Assembly: GCA_016219185.1 (NCBI GenBank)
Contig: JACRBZ010000056.1
Location: 39,744-103,743, forward strand
DNA length: 64,000 nt
Source of the DNA: Deltaproteobacteria bacterium
Lineage (GTDB): Bacteria > Desulfobacterota > Desulfobacteria > Desulfobacterales > Desulfatirhabdiaceae
Reading direction: 5' to 3'
Positions 27,622-35,625 of the stretch are shown one piece after another (the stretch's first letter is position 1; every line of letters begins with the position of its first letter). A program made the position numbers and the translations under genes. The notes below the pieces were generated by a model. That model saw only the letters and a program-made list of their open reading frames with translations. It made no database searches and was not told where the DNA came from.

Positions 27622-29223
27622 TCACTTCATTGTGATTCTGTTATAAGTTTTTGGAGCGATCTTCCCGCCCAGACTGATCACATATTCAATAAAAACTTCC
27701 CGTTGCATCATCGATGAATCATGGAATTCCACACGCTTTTTAAACACGTCATATCCGTCACCACCCGCAGCAAGGTATGAATTCAGGGCAATTTTATATG
27801 TTTTCAGCGGGTCAACCGGTTGCCGGCCGATCAGAAGGTTATCCACGGACCCGGATGCTTTATCGATCGTAAAGGCCACACCTTCGGAAACCTGAGGCAT
27901 AGCGCCTTTACCGACATTTCCGGCCGCCTTGCTGAAAAGGGAGATCACATCGGAGCCTTTCAGCGAAACCACGCAGATGGAGTTATCAAAGGGAAGAATT
28001 TCATGTATTGCTTTCTTTTTAATTTCACCGGACCCTAATGTCGCACGGATGCCGCCGCCGTTTTGAAACGCAAAATCAATGTCAAATCCCATTTTTTTCA
28101 TATACCAAAGCTGCGAATCCGCAACAATATCGCCCAATGCTGTTTCCTGGTCCCTGCTCATTTCATATAAAAAAGGTTCGTCAGCCAACCCGATCACATC
28201 GCTCAGTATGCTTTCAACCTCTTCCTGATAGGGTTTCAGGGCGGCAAGCAGCACGGGATCCTCTTTAATTTCCTTGCCGACAAAATGAAAAACATCTTTA
28301 CCCTCTTTTTTTTCTCTGGTCTTGACATTAACGGGAATCGGAGTCCAGTCAAGATCCGTCACCTCGCCGTTTGCAAAGCGGATCAGCGCCCTGCCCATGT
28401 ATAGACCCCAGCATTTTGCCTGAACGATCGCAACATCTTTACCCGTGATTTCATTTTTGATCATAACCGGTTTTTCAAGTTCGGTATGGGAATGACCATC
28501 GATGATAAGGGCAATTCCCGGCACTTTAGCAGCCAGTTTTTTCGAACCCGCGGACCCATCTTCAAAAATTCCCATATGAACAAGCGCGATAACGATATCC
28601 GCCTTTTTCTTCAATTCAGGAACCAGTTCCAGGGCAACCTTGACTTCATCTTCAAAGGTGATTCCCGTAATATTTTCCGGATTCCCGCTAACGGCTGTAT
28701 AGGATGAAACAAGTCCGAGCACGGCGACTTTGAATTCTTTATAATCTTTAATGATATAAGGTTTAACATTATCCAGGTACTGACCGTTCTTTTTTGCATT
28801 GGCGCATAACCATGGAAATTCCGAGGCTTGAATCTGCGCCTGCATCCCCGCCATATTAAGATCAAACTCATGATTTCCAATGGCCATGGCATCGTACTTG
28901 ATATAGTTGTACCCTTGGATATCCGGTTTTGCCTTAAAAAAATTGGATTCCGGTCTTCCGGTATTCAAATCGCCCGCATCAAGAACCAGGACATTCTGAA
29001 ATTCACCCCTGACATCATTTACCAGGGTTGCACGCGCGGGAAGTCCCCCCTGTTCAGGACAGGCATTATCGGAAAATGCCAGCGGATGACCATGGTGGTC
29101 ATTTGTATGAAGGATAACCAATGAATTTTCGACAGGACTCGGTGTATAAGCACATAAACCGCAACACCCGGCCATCATGAAAACGGCGATAATTGAAACC
29201 GATAACAATCGTAATTTTTTCAT
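27622..29223 (-). CDS. Lipoprotein 5'-nucleotidase / UshA-like metallophosphoesterase
   Basis: 533 aa from the ATG at 29223, chosen because it gives a basic start (MKKLRLLSV) and lipobox (MMAGC) and has GAAGGGG upstream. The frame is open further 5' but without a leader. The metallophosphoesterase domain has ILHTNDHHGH (metal ligands), LDAGDLNTG, IGNHEFD and IDGHSHTELE. The C-terminal 5'-nucleotidase domain has FQNGGGIRATLGSG and the substrate-stacking region LNSYLAAGGDGYD. It hydrolyses nucleotides or nucleotide-sugars outside the inner membrane to scavenge nucleosides and phosphate. It is adjacent to a LysE-type exporter upstream (64 bp away) and a mini-lipoprotein downstream. Confidence 0.92.
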   Translation of the reverse strand: MKKLRLLSVSIIAVFMMAGCCGLCAYTPSPVENSLVILHTNDHHGHPLAFSDNACPEQGGLPARATLVNDVRGEFQNVLVLDAGDLNTGRPESNFFKAKPDIQGYNYIKYDAMAIGNHEFDLNMAGMQAQIQASEFPWLCANAKKNGQYLDNVKPYIIKDYKEFKVAVLGLVSSYTAVSGNPENITGITFEDEVKVALELVPELKKKADIVIALVHMGIFEDGSAGSKKLAAKVPGIALIIDGHSHTELEKPVMIKNEITGKDVAIVQAKCWGLYMGRALIRFANGEVTDLDWTPIPVNVKTREKKEGKDVFHFVGKEIKEDPVLLAALKPYQEEVESILSDVIGLADEPFLYEMSRDQETALGDIVADSQLWYMKKMGFDIDFAFQNGGGIRATLGSGEIKKKAIHEILPFDNSICVVSLKGSDVISLFSKAAGNVGKGAMPQVSEGVAFTIDKASGSVDNLLIGRQPVDPLKTYKIALNSYLAAGGDGYDVFKKRVEFHDSSMMQREVFIEYVISLGGKIAPKTYNRITMK

Positions 29224-29287
29224 TTTCCCCTTCTTGCTCAATGCAAACATCCATCTGGCGTCAATCCTTCCGCCCGGCATGGATACC

Positions 29288-29908
29288 TTATCGATTCCCG
29301 ACTGCCAGCTTGAGGCCAAATGCGATGAGGGCCATTCCTGAAAGGCGCATGGCAACCTTTCGGACAGAGGGTATTGCGGACAGACGGCGCGCAACCGCGT
29401 TACCGATCAGCACCAGACCGGCCTGGTACAGGAAGCTTATGGTCGTGACATGGATCATCATGGCCACGAGCGTGTCAATCGAGGACCCGGGAAGAAGAAA
29501 GAGCGGGAAGAATGCGACAAAAAACAGAATGACTTTCGGGTTGGTGAGACTCACGGCAAATGCTTGACGAAAATAAATCCAGCCTGAGTTCACGGATTCG
29601 GAATCGGATGCGCCACTGTCCACCCGAGTACGCAACAACTGAATCCCCATCCAGCAAAGGTAGGCCACCCCAAACCACTGCAATGCCCGGAACAACGCAG
29701 GGTTAGCGTTCATGACCGCAGCCAAACCCGATACCGCAGCCACCATGAAGAGAAAGTCGCCGGCAAGCGTGCCCAGTACGGCACCCAGTCCCTTGGCGAT
29801 CCCGCTTCTTGCCGTGGCGCTCAGAATCGTCAGGGTTCCCGGTCCCGGAACGAGCTGGAATATGAAAATGGCGGCAATGAAGCTGCCGTAATTCTGAATA
29901 TCAAACAC
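29288..29908 (-). CDS. LysE/RhtB-family amino-acid exporter
   Basis: 206 aa, about six hydrophobic segments. The family signature near the N-terminus is FIFQLVPGPGTLTILSATARSG in two parts, with G-x-G-x-x-x-G in GAVLGTLAGD. SLTNPKVILFFVAFFP is the second LysE hallmark (~125-140). Members export amino acids or their analogues from the cytoplasm by proton antiport. The substrate cannot be predicted. Same strand as and upstream of the 5'-nucleotidase, possibly cotranscribed. Toxin-antitoxin remnants begin 72 bp upstream. Confidence 0.92.
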   Translation of the reverse strand: MFDIQNYGSFIAAIFIFQLVPGPGTLTILSATARSGIAKGLGAVLGTLAGDFLFMVAAVSGLAAVMNANPALFRALQWFGVAYLCWMGIQLLRTRVDSGASDSESVNSGWIYFRQAFAVSLTNPKVILFFVAFFPLFLLPGSSIDTLVAMMIHVTTISFLYQAGLVLIGNAVARRLSAIPSVRKVAMRLSGMALIAFGLKLAVGNR

Positions 29909-29980
29909 GGCTAAATCTCCGTCTCAATAGGTGCTGTCAAATTCAAATCTCACAACGACGTATTTATCTCCCCCTGATTT

Positions 29981-30199
29981 TTACCTTTCTCTTCCTTCCC
30001 GAACGATATTGACGATTTCCTGGGTCGTAATATTCGTTTTAATTGACGGTACATCCAAAGGGGAAGAAGTGTTCTTTTCCGGAATCAAAGCAAAAATCCT
30101 TCCATCTTTCCTTTTAATTAACACTTTTCATGTATTTTCAGCCTGTTCCAAAACAACAGCAAACTTTTGGCGGGCTTCAGAATAGGTATAAACTTGCAT
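29981..30199 (-). pseudogene. Phd/YefM-like antitoxin with in-frame stop codon
   Basis: The minus-strand frame from ATG 30199 encodes MQVYTYSEARQKFAVVLEQ, AENT, then TGA (30128-30130). It continues in the same frame as KVLIKRKDGRIFALIPEK, SSPLDVPSIKTNI, TTQEIVNIVREGRER and stops at 29981. This is a complete Phd/YefM-type antitoxin apart from one nonsense codon. A single change GGA to TGA at a conserved Gly position explains it. The DNA-binding N-terminus alone (23 aa) is unlikely to function. Confidence 0.75.
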
Positions 30200-30200
30200 T

Positions 30201-30308
30201 TCAGACCTCCATGATTTCGACGTTGAGTTCCTGGGCCGCCGCTTTCAGCTTTTTATCCAAGGTCAAGAACGGCGCTTTTTGCCTCATCGCACATTCCATG
30301 TCAGTCAT
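30201..30308 (-). pseudogene. PIN-domain toxin C-terminal remnant
   Basis: A 35-residue frame (TDMECAMRQKAPFLTLDKKL... ending NVEIMEV) reads like the end of a VapC/PIN domain. The last acidic residue and the LTLDKKL segment that usually closes the fold are present. The first ~90 residues are missing, cut where the brnT-antitoxin gene ends (30312). Its stop is 1 bp before the start of the phd-like pseudogene, so the two were once one module. Confidence 0.5.
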
Positions 30309-30311
30309 TTA

Positions 30312-30617
30312 TCATTTAGAATGAGCAGATTTTCGCTTTTTCTCCGGAATAATCGCTATCAATGACCTGAGCGCTCTATTGACCGATTCAGAGGTTGCAA
30401 AATATTTCCTGACATCAGGCTCCAGCATAACCGCTCCATCCTCAAGCTTAAAATACTGAATTTCAGTAGAGCCGTCTTCTTTGTGGATGGTCACCATATG
30501 GCCGTCACGATATGCCTTATGGTATTTTCCGCGCACCGCTCCCTTCATATTTAAAAAATCGTATTCCGCTTTCATGTCATCTTTTTCAGACATTGTTTTA
30601 TCAGCCACTTTCTTCAT
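30312..30617 (-). CDS. Antitoxin partner of BrnT-like toxin
   Basis: 101 aa from the ATG at 30617 (MKKVADKTMSEKDDMKAEYD). Upstream in-frame codons lie inside the toxin gene. The segment KAEYDFLNMKGAVRGKYHKAY is, as I recall, a family frequently paired with BrnT toxins and unlike the ribbon-helix-helix BrnA. It overlaps the end of brnT by 17 bp, typical of coupled toxin-antitoxin genes. It probably binds and neutralises the toxin and may autorepress the promoter at 30886-30916. A basic tail (EKKRKSAHSK) ends the protein. Confidence 0.7.
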   Translation of the reverse strand: MKKVADKTMSEKDDMKAEYDFLNMKGAVRGKYHKAYRDGHMVTIHKEDGSTEIQYFKLEDGAVMLEPDVRKYFATSESVNRALRSLIAIIPEKKRKSAHSK

Positions 30618-30882
30618 AAAATCTCCTTTCACGCGCTGTCGCTTTCCTGCAACTGACAATACGTATTTTCTCCTGTCTTTCCGTGTGTATCACAATTAAA
30701 ATACGCCCATTTGCAGAAAGGCCGATGTTTATATAGCGCGCTTCCTTTACTGAATGTTCAACGTCCGGGAAAGTAAACAGAAAGGAATCGTTGAAAATCG
30801 TTCTACCTTCCTCGAAGCTCACCCCATGCTTTTTGAGATTTTCTTTAGCTTTGACTTCATCCCATTCAAATGTGAATTTCAT
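30601..30882 (-). CDS. brnT: BrnT-family ribonuclease toxin
   Basis: 93 aa. Family landmarks: MKFTFEWDEVKAKENLKKHGVSFEEG in order (WD-x-x-K-x-x-x-N-x-x-K-H-x-V-S-F), a central ARYINIGLSANGRILIVIHTER, and the C-terminal IRIVSCRKATARERRFYEE. BrnT is a RelE-like ribosome-independent RNase toxin. First gene of a toxin-antitoxin operon, with the antitoxin overlapping by 17 bp. The promoter is close enough that the transcript may start at or near the ATG. A remnant of a second copy lies at 20019-20087. Confidence 0.88.
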   Translation of the reverse strand: MKFTFEWDEVKAKENLKKHGVSFEEGRTIFNDSFLFTFPDVEHSVKEARYINIGLSANGRILIVIHTERQEKIRIVSCRKATARERRFYEESG

Positions 30883-30923
30883 GTTATTATAGTATCGATA
30901 TTGATAACAATGTCAAGTGATGG
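30851..30923. repeat. 73-bp repeat of the brnT promoter/start (partner 20056-20128)
   Basis: The segment covers the first ten brnT codons and the promoter. It matches 20056-20128 in the same orientation at 67 of 73 positions with no gap. The end points coincide with the point where coding similarity is lost in the other copy. It is evidence for a former second brnT module about 10.8 kb away. Confidence 0.8.
30886..30916 (-). promoter_or_regulatory. Promoter of brnT-antitoxin operon
   Basis: Minus strand: TTGACA at 30911-30916, then TACTAT at 30889-30894 (16-bp spacer) or TATAAT at 30886-30891 (19-bp spacer). The near-palindrome TTATCAATATCGATA lies between the boxes and could be the antitoxin operator. 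In the remnant copy it is a perfect ATCGATATCGAT palindrome. The expected transcription start is at or within a few bases of the toxin ATG. Confidence 0.65.
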
Positions 30924-31253
30924 TCAGCCATTACAGCAATCTGATGCAACGGATTCAATCTTGGATAGCTCATCCGCCATCCGATGCTCGACATACCATA
31001 AATCATAAGCCTGCTGCATGCGCAGCCACAGCACGGGTCCATTGCCGGCGAACTTACCAATCCTGAGAGCCATTTCCGTTGTAATTGGATGCGTGCAGGC
31101 TAAAACACGGTGCAACTGCTGGCGAGAAACACCGAGGCGTTTCGCAGCCGTGCTAACCGACAGACCCAGGTTTTTAAGCACATCTTCGCGCAAAATCTCA
31201 CCAGGATGTACGGGTGGTCTTTTCAAAGGTCGTTTAACTAAATATTCTTCCAT
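30924..31253 (-). CDS. higA: HigA-family XRE antitoxin
   Basis: 109 aa. It opens with PPVHPGEILREDVLKNLGLS, the HigA hallmark. The Cro/C1 HTH STAAKRLGVSRQQLHRVL follows, then ITTEMALRIGKFAGNGPVLWLRMQQAYDLW, the conserved antitoxin C-terminal helix. It neutralises the HigB toxin and represses the operon. It lies 8 bp downstream of the toxin gene, in the toxin-first order typical of higBA. Confidence 0.92.
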   Translation of the reverse strand: MEEYLVKRPLKRPPVHPGEILREDVLKNLGLSVSTAAKRLGVSRQQLHRVLACTHPITTEMALRIGKFAGNGPVLWLRMQQAYDLWYVEHRMADELSKIESVASDCCNG

Positions 31254-31261
31254 GCTTTACC

Positions 31262-31537
31262 TCAATGATATTGTACAAAATCAACCTTTAAAGCATCACC
31301 GTCTTCCCATTCAAAGGTGATGCACCACGGACCATTGACATGAATGCTGTAACGCCTTGGCGTTCCTTGGAGCCCATGAAAATTGAAACCGGGGACGTTT
31401 AAATCTGTCAACGATTCCGCTTGATCCAAAGCATCCAAACGTCGCAGGGACCGCGATTGCAAATCCTGCCGTACCATACGAGAGCGGCCACGCTCAAATA
31501 GCTCAGCAAGTCCCTTATGGCAAAAGCTTTTAATCAT
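31262..31537 (-). CDS. higB: HigB/RelE-superfamily mRNA-cleaving toxin
   Basis: 91 aa from the ATG at 31537 (MIKSFCHKGLAELFERGRSR). The frame runs further 5' but only over promoter DNA. Motifs: LQSRSLRRLDALDQAESLTDLNVPGFNFHGL in order, then RYSIHVNGPWCITFEWEDGDA with the Arg, Trp and Phe/Trp residues typical of HigB. The ribosome-dependent RNase toxin is bound by the HigA protein encoded 8 bp downstream. The promoter at 31545-31572 would start the transcript at the ATG. Confidence 0.9.
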   Translation of the reverse strand: MIKSFCHKGLAELFERGRSRMVRQDLQSRSLRRLDALDQAESLTDLNVPGFNFHGLQGTPRRYSIHVNGPWCITFEWEDGDALKVDFVQYH

Positions 31538-31544
31538 GTTGCGG

Positions 31545-31572
31545 ATTGTATCATATATGGTTACAGTGTCAA
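31545..31572 (-). promoter_or_regulatory. Consensus sigma70 promoter of higBA
   Basis: Minus strand TTGACA (31567-31572), 16-bp spacer, TACAAT (31545-31550). Only 7 bp (CCGCAAC) separate the -10 box from the higB ATG, so the mRNA is predicted to be leaderless or nearly so. Confidence 0.75.
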
Positions 31573-31737
31573 CAATGTTGTTACACAGTTTTAAAGCAGT
31601 TGGTTTCTTTCCCATGATAGCACCGTGATCTGAGAACTGAAAGCTTTCCAATTCATCGAGATCCTTGAACAGGCCACCCCGCATCCTGTGAAAATCGCAA
31701 TTAAAGCTTTACAAATAACGCTTCTTCTGACAATGTA

Positions 31738-31758
31738 CCATACAGATGTATAGTATGG
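31738..31758. promoter_or_regulatory. Inverted repeat at the lexA-like gene start, candidate operator
   Basis: CCATAC, nine bases, GTATGG: a perfect 6-bp inverted repeat, extended by partial symmetry inside (CAGATGTATA). It covers the likely start region of the repressor gene, where an autoregulatory LexA operator is expected. A possible TTTACA at about 31710 lies upstream. That this protein binds here is inference. Confidence 0.5.
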
Positions 31759-32375
31759 ATAAACTAACTTCGAGACAATTTGAAATCCTGGAATTCCTCC
31801 GGCAATGTCAACGCCTGGGAGGAAATGCGCCCACGTTCCGGGAAATTGCCGACCACTTTGGGTTTAAGAGCCCGAAGTCGGCTGCAGACCATGTGACTGC
31901 CCTGGAGAAGAAGGGCTATGTTCGCCGACGCGTCGGATGTTCTCGAGGCATCGAGCTTGTCTTTTCGGAGAGAGCCCCAGACAATGGCACAATCCGTGTG
32001 CCGGTTTTGGGCCACATCCCGGCTGGATGTCCGGAGACGCAAACGGAACACTTCCATGGTTCGATCGCCATAGATGAAGCAATGATTGGCTGCCCGGCAG
32101 ACCATCGGTTGTTTGCACTACAGGTTACCGGCGATTCAATGAAGGAGCGCGGCATTCACGATGGAGACTGGGTTGTTGCAGATACGGATGCATCCCCACA
32201 CGAAGGTGATGTGGTGGTGGCCCTGATCGATGGGGAGAACACGCTGAAAACACTTGCCATGAAAAGAAGCCGCTATTTTCTCAAGGCGGAGAACCCGAAT
32301 TTCCCCGACTTGATTCCTCTTGGGGAAATGGTGATACAAGGAGTTGTCCGGGTTGTTTTAAGACGGATGCGTTGA
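31755..32375 (+). CDS. lexA: LexA-family self-cleaving transcriptional repressor
   Basis: 206 aa from the ATG at 31755. An earlier ATG at 31746 would add three residues. The winged-helix N-terminus (LTSRQFEILEFLRQ, TFREIADHFGFKSPKSAADHV) is LexA-like. The C-terminal S24 domain has the Ala90-Gly91 cleavage site in GHIPAGCP, catalytic Ser128 (VTGDSMKERG) and Lys165 (NTLKTLAMK). All residues for RecA-stimulated autocleavage are present. The gene ends 4 bp before the methyltransferase gene, so it probably controls that operon as well as itself, tying it to the SOS response. Whether it is the genome's main LexA or an island-specific copy cannot be told from the window. Confidence 0.92.
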   Translation: MDKLTSRQFEILEFLRQCQRLGGNAPTFREIADHFGFKSPKSAADHVTALEKKGYVRRRVGCSRGIELVFSERAPDNGTIRVPVLGHIPAGCPETQTEHFHGSIAIDEAMIGCPADHRLFALQVTGDSMKERGIHDGDWVVADTDASPHEGDVVVALIDGENTLKTLAMKRSRYFLKAENPNFPDLIPLGEMVIQGVVRVVLRRMR

Positions 32376-32379
32376 TGCC

Positions 32380-35300
32380 ATGATCGATATCGATAGAGAC
32401 GTGACAGAACTTGTCAGGGAACACATGGCGACCCCGGGGGATATGGTATTCTACCAGTCTCTTGGTTCGGTCCGAAGCGATATGAATGTCCTGGGCTATG
32501 TGTCGGCCATGGAGCGCGCGTGGTTTGAATTGGAGCTCGCCGGCGCACTTTGCCTGGATGGGCGCCCTGTCCTGTATCTGAAGGAATCTGACCGGCCCTT
32601 CTCCACTCAGGAACGAATTGATCTACAACGGCTCTTCTGGAATCAGGGAGTAGCCAATGTCCTTGTTCTGGCCGACCCTATATCTGTTTACATTTATTCT
32701 GGGCTAGCAAAACCGCCGGGGCAAGTTCCGGATGAAGAAGCAGTTGAAGACGCACTGGTTGAAAAGCTGACTTATGCGGACTATCTCCTGCGGATTCAAT
32801 CTTTATTCCACGCGTTGGCAACCGGTCGCTATTACGAGGTAAACCGGAAGCGGTTTGATCCGGGCCAATCCGTGGATTCATTGCTCCTGGGCAATCTCCG
32901 CGATTTGCGCAATGCACTGATCCGTGGCGATGAAGCACTTGACATCAAGGATGCTCATGCCCTTATCGGGCGCGTGCTTTTTCTCTGCTATCTCCTTGAC
33001 CGGGGTATCGTTTCTGTTGGGCAATCGGACCGCGGATGTACGGGCACCATGCTCCTATCCAAGATGCCGGAAATGCAATCACCAGAGTCGGGAATCAATT
33101 ACCTTTACAAGTTCTTCGGTGATTTGAAGGATCAGTTCAACGGCAACATGTTTGATCAGGACCTTGATGCCGAAAGACTTCTCATCCGGCCTTCCCACTT
33201 CAGAGTGCTGACTCTTTTCCTTGCCGGCGATGATGTTGGAACGGGACAGCGCACCTTGAGATTTTGGCCTTACGACTTCAAGATGATCCCCGTTGAAACG
33301 ATCAGCGCAATTTACCAGGACTTTCTATCTGCCGAAGACCCGGAACACCAGCATCAACATGGGGCATTCTATACACCCCGGTTTCTGGCGGAAATGGTCG
33401 TCGATGTGGCGGTACGCGACAAACCGGAAGCGCTCGATTGGTCTTTTCTTGATCCTGCATGCGGGTCAGGAATTTTTCTGGTGATTTTGTTCAATCGTCT
33501 GGCAACCTATTGGATCCGCAGCCGGCCGGGTCCGGTAGATTATGCTGCCAAGGCCGAAGCGCTTCAAAGAATACTTGATCGCCAGATTCGCGGTGTTGAC
33601 AGGTTGGAGACAGCCTGCAGGATTGCATGCTTCAGCCTCTATTTAGCCTACCTGGATTTTTTTGATCCGCCCGATATTCGTGCCCATATAGCAAAGACAG
33701 GAAAACCACTACCTAAACTCCTGAACTTTGCCGGTGGCCCAGGCTGCCCGCATGCCGATATCCCCGTGATTCACAAGGGCGATTTTCTCGGCGAAGAGAC
33801 GCTTGCCGGAGAAACATTCGACTGCATCATCGGCAACCCACCCTGGGCAGGGAGGCAAAACAAGCAACTGGCACAGAAGTTTATGCAAAAAGCGCCGCTT
33901 TTTCTACGGAGCGGCGGAACCGGATGTCTTCTGTTACCGTCCAAGATTCTCCAGGATCAGACGGATGCATTTCAGGCGAAATGGCTTGGGCAGGTGACGC
34001 TGAAACGGGTTTTGCAACTGGCGGATTATAGTTTCCTTCTTTTCCAGAACGCATTATGTCCCGCGTTCATTGCGCTTTTCATGAACACCCCTCCGCAACC
34101 GGCTCAAGATCTGGTTGAGTTTGTCGCCCCAAAATTCAACCGTGCCGGACTCCGACAAGGCATCGTTACCGTCAATCCCGCCGCCCGTACATGGATACCG
34201 CTGGGTGACATACTTGCGGCAACCAGATCGAAAACTGCGCCGGTAGTCTGGAAGCGCCGCCTATGGGGCACACCCCGTGATCAAAAGCTCCTGGATCTTC
34301 TTCAATCAATGCCTTCCTTACGGGAACAGGTTGATGTGCTGAGCGAATTAAAAACGCGGCGATCTGGGCAAACAAAAAGATGGGTCTCCGGACAGGGGAT
34401 CAAGCCCTGGCCTGAAAAAAAGGCTGAGTCGGAGTCGGATCGTCCCCCCAAAAGAAACAGGTGGCCTCTTGATACCCGCTTTATCGGGACCCAAACGTGG
34501 AAATCGGATTTGCTTCTGTTGCCCGGTGACACAATCTCCTTCGGGGAAAGATTGAAAAAGAAGAACTACCGCATGGATGTATTGTACAGCCAGCCTCCGT
34601 CAGAGCTGTTTCAACCTCCCATGGTCCTCATCAGCCAGGGGTCCATCAAAGTGGCATTTTGTGATTTTGATGTGCTCTTCCAAGATTCCCTGCAATCGAT
34701 TTCAGGTCCACCGGAAGACAAAGACCTTTTGATGTTTTTATCGGCTTATTTGAGGTCCAACATAGCAAAATACTTTCTCTTTCACACTTCCGCCAACTGG
34801 GAAATCGAGAGAGACAAGGTCCATCTCTTTGAGCTTCTGCGCATTCCCTTCCCCTTGCCGGAAGATGAATTTGCTTCCCCGGACGCAGCGAAAATCGTAT
34901 CGGAAATTGCTGAAAGAATGAAGAAGCTCCATCAAAAGCTGAAAGATGCGTTCAGCCAATATGAGCAAGATCTTAAAAGCCAGTCATTGTTCAGGAGACG
35001 TGAAGCAGAGATTTATAAACTATGGAATAAGGAACGAAAAGAGCAGGTCGATGCTTTTCAGAAAGAGCTTGAGCCATTGATCTATCGCTATTTTGGGTTG
35101 ACGGAGCAAGAAATCACGTTGATCGAGGATACGATTCGGGTCTTCGAACCAAGTTCCACACCAACAACCTGGCAATCTGAAAAGACTGTGTCCCTGGATC
35201 TGGTTGAGAAAACGACCGTAGTTCCCTATGCCGCTCAAGGTTTAGCCGCATTCGCGAACACTTTGGCTGGAACACTGAATACCTGGGCCAAGGCGGAAGG

Positions 35301-35625
35301 TTCGAGCCATCGCGTCAGTGCGGAAGGTGGAACTGACGAGGAAACCGGCCTGGCGATGGTTACCCTGAGGCTCTCCCTGGCCGAAGCACCGTATCGACGA
35401 AAGGCCCTGTCTCGACGGCTGACCGGAATTTTAAAAGATCTTGGTGAGCATGCTTCAAAGCGTAGAGGAACCCTGCTTTACGAGCGCGATACACTCATCT
35501 TTCAAGGAGAGCTGATATATATCGTTCGTCCAAACATCCTCTTAAACTGGACGCGCACCGCGGCCCTTAACGATGCGGCAAGGATTTTTGCTGAAGTTGC
35601 TCTGGATAGAGAGAAGCCATCATGA
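32380..35625 (+). CDS. Eco57I-like adenine-specific DNA methyltransferase
   Basis: 1081 aa. N-terminal domain ~1-320 of unknown function, with a possible degenerate nuclease fold (ANVLVLADPISVYIYSG). The methyltransferase core follows: FWPYDFKMIPVETISAIYQDFL and HGAFYTPRFLAEMVV lead into motif I FLDPACGSGIF (356-366) and motif IV IIGNPPWAG (N486-W489), i.e. N6-adenine chemistry. The C-terminal half (~640-1081) should contain target recognition, with coiled-coil stretches at about 845-920. Size and order fit type IIG or BREX/PglX-like enzymes, but no other BREX gene is present. It starts 4 bp after lexA and overlaps the downstream nuclease-like gene by 4 bp. Confidence 0.85.
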   Translation: MIDIDRDVTELVREHMATPGDMVFYQSLGSVRSDMNVLGYVSAMERAWFELELAGALCLDGRPVLYLKESDRPFSTQERIDLQRLFWNQGVANVLVLADPISVYIYSGLAKPPGQVPDEEAVEDALVEKLTYADYLLRIQSLFHALATGRYYEVNRKRFDPGQSVDSLLLGNLRDLRNALIRGDEALDIKDAHALIGRVLFLCYLLDRGIVSVGQSDRGCTGTMLLSKMPEMQSPESGINYLYKFFGDLKDQFNGNMFDQDLDAERLLIRPSHFRVLTLFLAGDDVGTGQRTLRFWPYDFKMIPVETISAIYQDFLSAEDPEHQHQHGAFYTPRFLAEMVVDVAVRDKPEALDWSFLDPACGSGIFLVILFNRLATYWIRSRPGPVDYAAKAEALQRILDRQIRGVDRLETACRIACFSLYLAYLDFFDPPDIRAHIAKTGKPLPKLLNFAGGPGCPHADIPVIHKGDFLGEETLAGETFDCIIGNPPWAGRQNKQLAQKFMQKAPLFLRSGGTGCLLLPSKILQDQTDAFQAKWLGQVTLKRVLQLADYSFLLFQNALCPAFIALFMNTPPQPAQDLVEFVAPKFNRAGLRQGIVTVNPAARTWIPLGDILAATRSKTAPVVWKRRLWGTPRDQKLLDLLQSMPSLREQVDVLSELKTRRSGQTKRWVSGQGIKPWPEKKAESESDRPPKRNRWPLDTRFIGTQTWKSDLLLLPGDTISFGERLKKKNYRMDVLYSQPPSELFQPPMVLISQGSIKVAFCDFDVLFQDSLQSISGPPEDKDLLMFLSAYLRSNIAKYFLFHTSANWEIERDKVHLFELLRIPFPLPEDEFASPDAAKIVSEIAERMKKLHQKLKDAFSQYEQDLKSQSLFRRREAEIYKLWNKERKEQVDAFQKELEPLIYRYFGLTEQEITLIEDTIRVFEPSSTPTTWQSEKTVSLDLVEKTTVVPYAAQGLAAFANTLAGTLNTWAKAEGSSHRVSAEGGTDEETGLAMVTLRLSLAEAPYRRKALSRRLTGILKDLGEHASKRRGTLLYERDTLIFQGELIYIVRPNILLNWTRTAALNDAARIFAEVALDREKPS

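Noticed and set aside
31727..31754. Promoter CTGACA-16-TATAGT for the lexA-like gene
   Set aside because: The -10 box touches the ATG at 31755, so the transcript would start inside the coding region. The inverted repeat here is better seen as an operator.
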